Source: DAOUKH01 sp964291475
Lineage (GTDB): Bacteria > Chloroflexota > Dehalococcoidia > SHYB01
Assembly: GCA_964291475.2 (NCBI GenBank)
Contig: OZ220072.1
Span: forward strand, 60,078-124,077
Direction of reading: 5' to 3'
DNA length: 64,000 nt
Shown here: positions 61,280 to 64,000 of the stretch, one piece after another
Layout of the letters: the number at the start of each line of letters is the position of its first letter
How positions within the stretch are numbered: position 1 is the first letter of the stretch
Translations under genes and position numbers: made by a program
Notes under the pieces: generated by a model
Told to the model about the DNA's origin: nothing
The model's database searches: none
Seen by the model: only the letters and a program-made list of their open reading frames with translations

Positions 61280-62071
61280 ATGACCTCGACCGACGAGGTG
61301 ATGCAGTACGAGAAGCGCGGCAGCACGGCGTGGCTGACGATGAACCGTCCGCGTTCGATGAACGCGTTCAACACCGAGCTTCGGAACGGTCTGGTCGAGG
61401 CCATCGAGCGGGCGACGGCCGACCCGGAGGTGCTGTGCATCGTGCTGACCGGCGAGGGTGGCCGCGCCTTCTCGGCGGGCGCCGACCTGAAGGAGATGGC
61501 GAACCGGGACGCCACGAAGAGCGCTCCGCCTTCGCCGAATGCGTCGGCCAGCTTCTTCACCACGGTGGCGGACTGTCCCAAGCCCCTCATCGCGGCCATC
61601 GACGGGTACTGCATCGCGGCGGGGCTGGAGGTGGCGCTGCTCTGCGACATCCGCGTGGCGACGGAGCAGTCGACGTTCGGCCTGCCGGAGGCGCGGCGCA
61701 GCCTGATGCCCGACCCGGGGCTGACCGAGCTGGTGCGGCTGATCCCCTTCGGCGAGGCGATGAAGATCCTGCTCACGGCGCGGCCGATCACGGCGCAGCG
61801 GGCGTACGAGATCGGGCTCATCCAGACCATCGTGCCCGACCGCGAGGCGGTGATGGCGGAGGCGGAGGAGATCGCGGCGGACATCGCGCTCGGCGCTCCG
61901 CTTGCGGTCGAGGCGTACAAGCAGATCGCGAGGGCGGGCCGCTCGATGCCGCCGGAGCAGGCCGCAAGAGTGCGCGCCGGCTATTGGGCCGCTCTGGCCG
62001 ACACCGAGGACCGCCGCGAAGGCCCTCGCGCCTTCGCCGAGAAGCGCCCGCCCGTCTGGAAGCGCCGCTAG
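61280..62071 (+). CDS. enoyl-CoA hydratase/isomerase family protein
   Basis: 263 residues. Both catalytic glutamates are present (AAGLEVALL and GLPEARRSL), and the oxyanion-loop is AFSAGADLKEMA. It should be a functional enoyl-CoA hydratase. It is in operon with the SDR, giving hydration then oxidation as in beta-oxidation. The C-terminal ending AFAEKRPPVWKRR is close to that of the gene at 1838. Downstream is the long repeat array. Confidence 0.88.
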   Translation: MTSTDEVMQYEKRGSTAWLTMNRPRSMNAFNTELRNGLVEAIERATADPEVLCIVLTGEGGRAFSAGADLKEMANRDATKSAPPSPNASASFFTTVADCPKPLIAAIDGYCIAAGLEVALLCDIRVATEQSTFGLPEARRSLMPDPGLTELVRLIPFGEAMKILLTARPITAQRAYEIGLIQTIVPDREAVMAEAEEIAADIALGAPLAVEAYKQIARAGRSMPPEQAARVRAGYWAALADTEDRREGPRAFAEKRPPVWKRR

Positions 62072-62257
62072 CCCGCGCTTCCACCCGCCGGCGTCTTCTC
62101 CCGCCGGGGCAATACCGCTCCTGTCTCCTACGCGTCCGCAGGGCAATGAGCTTGTCTCCCGGCCACAAACATATGTTCTGAGTTGATGTTATCGCTGTGG
62201 TGGAGGTGTGTCAATGGGGCGGTGGCGGGCGTTGATGGGCACCGGCGGTTGCGAGGG

Positions 62258-62936
62258 GGGAGGGCGCCCCCAGGGCGCCCGCGCGCCTAGCGGCGCGCGC
62301 CCTCTCTCAAATCTCCCCCAGAGGGGGAAAGGCCGGAGGGGAGGGGAGAAGACCCCGCCCGCACGCCTGGGCGACGACGAGGGTTGCCCCTACGTGATGG
62401 TGCGCGTTTGTGGGAGTGAAAGGCGTGGAGGGGAGGGCGATTCGTGAATCGCCCCTACGGGAGGGGGACGGGGCCGTGGGTTTCGGGCGGCGGTTGGCGG
62501 CTGTGAGGGTGCCCCTCATCTCAATCTTCTCCCGGGGGGAGAAGAGGGGGACCACCCGGCCCCGGGCCCGCCCTCAATCCCTCCCGTAGGGAGGGAGGCC
62601 GGAGGGGAGGGGAGAAGACCCCGCCCGCACCCCTGGGCAACCACGAGGGTTGCCCCTACGCGGATGGTGCGTGTTTGTGGGAGTGAAAGGCAGTGGAGGG
62701 GAGGGCGATTCGTGAATCGCCCCTACGGGAGGGGAATCGGGGCCGTGGGTTTCGGGCGGCGGTTGGCGGCTGTGAGGGTGCCCCTCATCTCTATCTTCTC
62801 CCGGGGGGAGAAGAGGGTGGACCACCCCGCCCCGGGCCCGCCCTCAGTCCCTCCCGCAGGGAGGGAGGCCGGAGGGGAGAAGACCCCGCCCGCACCCCTG
62901 GGCGACCACGAGGGTTGCCCCTACGCGGATGTGCGT
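62258..62936. repeat. long intergenic array of palindromic repeats, about 266-bp units
   Basis: Starts with GGGCGCCC-CCA-GGGCGCCC and module A, then three partial copies of a 265-267-bp unit (marker GAGAAGACCCC at 62345, 62612 and 62877). Within each unit: module D (GGGCAACC/GGTTGCCC at 62369, 62635, 62900), module C (GGGCGATTC-GT-GAATCGCCC at 62435 and 62703), module B (CTTCTCCC/GGGAGAAG), and module E (CCTCCC-GYA-GGGAGG). No protein-coding gene is believable in 62072-62961. This accounts for the gap. Confidence 0.85.
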
Positions 62937-62961
62937 GTGGATTGTTCGTGTTCGTGGGGGG

Positions 62962-63851
62962 CTACCAGGGTTCGAGGGCTGCTTTGAAGCGGCGGAGGGC
63001 GTCGAGGTGGGCGTCGAGGCCTTGGAGGCCGGCGCCCATGGTGTTGAGGGCGAAGTGGGTGAGGCCGAGGTCCTTCCAGAGTTGGCCGCGGGCGGCGGCT
63101 TCTTCGGGGGACTGTTTGATGATGGCTTCGGAGGTCTCGAGGCCGATGGAGTTGGGGTCGCGGCCGGCCCGCTCGGCGGCGGCGTGGACTTTCTTCAGGC
63201 CCTCGGCGACCTGCTTGGGGCCCATGTTGGGGAACCAGCCGTCGCCGACGCGGCCGACGCGGTCGAGGAGGGGGTCGGAGCGGCCGCCGAACCAGACGGG
63301 GATGGGGCGCTGCACCGGCATGGGGTTGAGTCCCATCTCCGGGATGGTGTGCCACTTGCCCTCGGTAGCTGACCGACTCCTTCGTCCAGAGCTCGCGCAT
63401 GACCTCGATCTGCTCTTCGCTGCGCCTGCCGCGCGTCGCGCCAGTTCATGCCCAGGGCGTCGTATTCGAGATGGTTCCAGCCGATGCCGACGCCGAGCCG
63501 CAGGCGTCCGCCGCTGAGGACGTCGACGGCCGCCGCCTGCTTGGCGACGAGGACGGCCTGCCGCTGCGCGAGGATGATGACGCCGCTGACGAGTCCGACG
63601 CGCTTGGTGGCGTGCGCGAGGTAGCCGAAGAGGACGAAGGGCTCGTGGAACATGCTGTCGAGGGTGTAGGCGGGCGGCCCGCCTCGGAGGGGCTTCCAAT
63701 CGGGGCGATTGGTCATGTCGGCGCCGACCACGTGGTCGTAGGCGAGGATGTAGTCGAAGCCCATCTCCTCGACGGCGACGGCGTAGGCCTCGACGGCCTT
63801 GGGGTCAGCGGATATCTCGGTCTGCGGGAAGACGGCGCCGACTTGCAGCAC
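62962..63851 (-). pseudogene. LLM class oxidoreductase, interrupted by two +1 frameshifts
   Basis: GTG start at 63851 with AGGAGG upstream. The N-terminal half is a normal luciferase-like protein (LQVGAVFPQTEI, YILAYDHVVGAD, GGRLRLGVGIGWN). Extra bases near 63419 and 63358 shift the frame twice; removing both restores EEQIEVMRELWTKESVSY and then KWHTIPEMGLNPMPVQRPIP, ending with ALRRFKAALEPW at 62962. Repaired length is about 295 residues, normal for the F420-type family. The fault may be sequence error. Confidence 0.78.
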
Positions 63852-63953
63852 GGGAGGGCCTCCTGGGGCGGGGTGGTACGCCAGGGATTCTACGCGGGGC
63901 GGCAAGGGGCGCTAGCGGCGAGCTTCCCCCGAGGCTGCTCAGGGGGTGGGGGC

Positions 63954-63974
63954 GGGCGATTCGTGAATCGCGCC
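63954..63974. repeat. isolated copy of palindromic module C
   Basis: GGGCGATTC-GT-GAATCGCGCC, a copy of the module seen at 62435 and 62703 with one extra base in the right arm. The remaining bases to the window end look like more repeat DNA. Confidence 0.7.
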
Positions 63975-64000
63975 TAGAGGGGATGGGGCGGCGCCCTGCG

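Noticed and set aside
62258..62936. Array taken as CRISPR-like or as protein-coding
   Set aside because: Units are about 266 bp with internal palindromes, with no regular 30-bp repeat/spacer pattern and no cas genes. Open frames there are Pro/Arg/Gly-rich and not conserved.

Overview
The window is GC-rich bacterial DNA, almost wall-to-wall coding. I see no rRNA, tRNA, CRISPR array, prophage or transposase gene. The gene content suggests a catabolic Chloroflexota of the SAR202/Dehalococcoidia kind. It has many diverged paralogues of class III CoA-transferases (CaiB/BaiF), metal-dependent amidohydrolases, luciferase-like flavin oxidoreductases, enoyl-CoA hydratases and thiolase-like/DUF35 pairs, plus genes for cofactor F420. 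The taxonomic placement is inference from content, not from a marker gene.

Layout. 1-8.2 kb: truncated zinc alcohol dehydrogenase, amidohydrolase, enoyl-CoA hydratase, luciferase-like monooxygenase, beta-keto acid cleavage enzyme, two NIPSNAP-like proteins, nitrilase-fold hydrolase, amidohydrolase. 8.4-13.5 kb: palindromic repeats, then two CoA-transferase pairs in one operon. 13.5-21.7 kb: Cache-like lipoprotein, MaoC-like dehydratase, single CoA-transferase, amidohydrolase, and a DUF35/thiolase pair split by a lower-GC DUF262/HNH gene. 21.9-33.9 kb: fused CoA-transferase pair, amidohydrolase, repeats, DNA ligase D, two small antitoxin-like genes, three hydratase-fold genes, acyl-CoA dehydrogenase, VapBC. 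34-43.4 kb: CoA-transferase pair, MerB-like gene, fused CoA-transferase pair, small membrane protein, two thiolase-like/DUF35 modules with a 33-residue membrane protein between them. 43.5-47.2 kb: solute-binding lipoprotein, F420-type oxidoreductase, CofC, CofD. 47.4-60.2 kb: small hypothetical gene, fused CoA-transferase pair, PQQ sugar dehydrogenase, frameshifted amidohydrolase, aldo/keto reductase, quinone-oxidoreductase-like protein, lower-GC HEPN-like protein, CoA-transferase pair, selenoprotein, NifU-like protein. 60.4-64 kb: SDR, enoyl-CoA hydratase, a long repeat array, frameshifted luciferase-like gene.

Three observations stand out. First, the CoA-transferases come as seven A-then-B pairs, three of them fused. 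Every A half lacks the catalytic aspartate and every B half has it, which suggests obligate two-part enzymes. Second, 58302-60008 is one gene with an in-frame TGA in a U-G-S-C motif, followed by a good bacterial SECIS-like hairpin; it is a selenoprotein that naive ORF calling splits in two. Third, a family of modular palindromic repeats lies between genes, and one module encodes the linker of a fused CoA-transferase.

Several genes carry single-base indels (near 13000, 15665, 28546, 52423, 63358 and 63419). These may be assembly errors or real lesions. The likely overall biology is activation of organic acids as CoA thioesters, beta-oxidation-like processing, retro-aldol or thiolytic side-chain removal, and F420- or flavin-dependent oxidation of unusual organic compounds.
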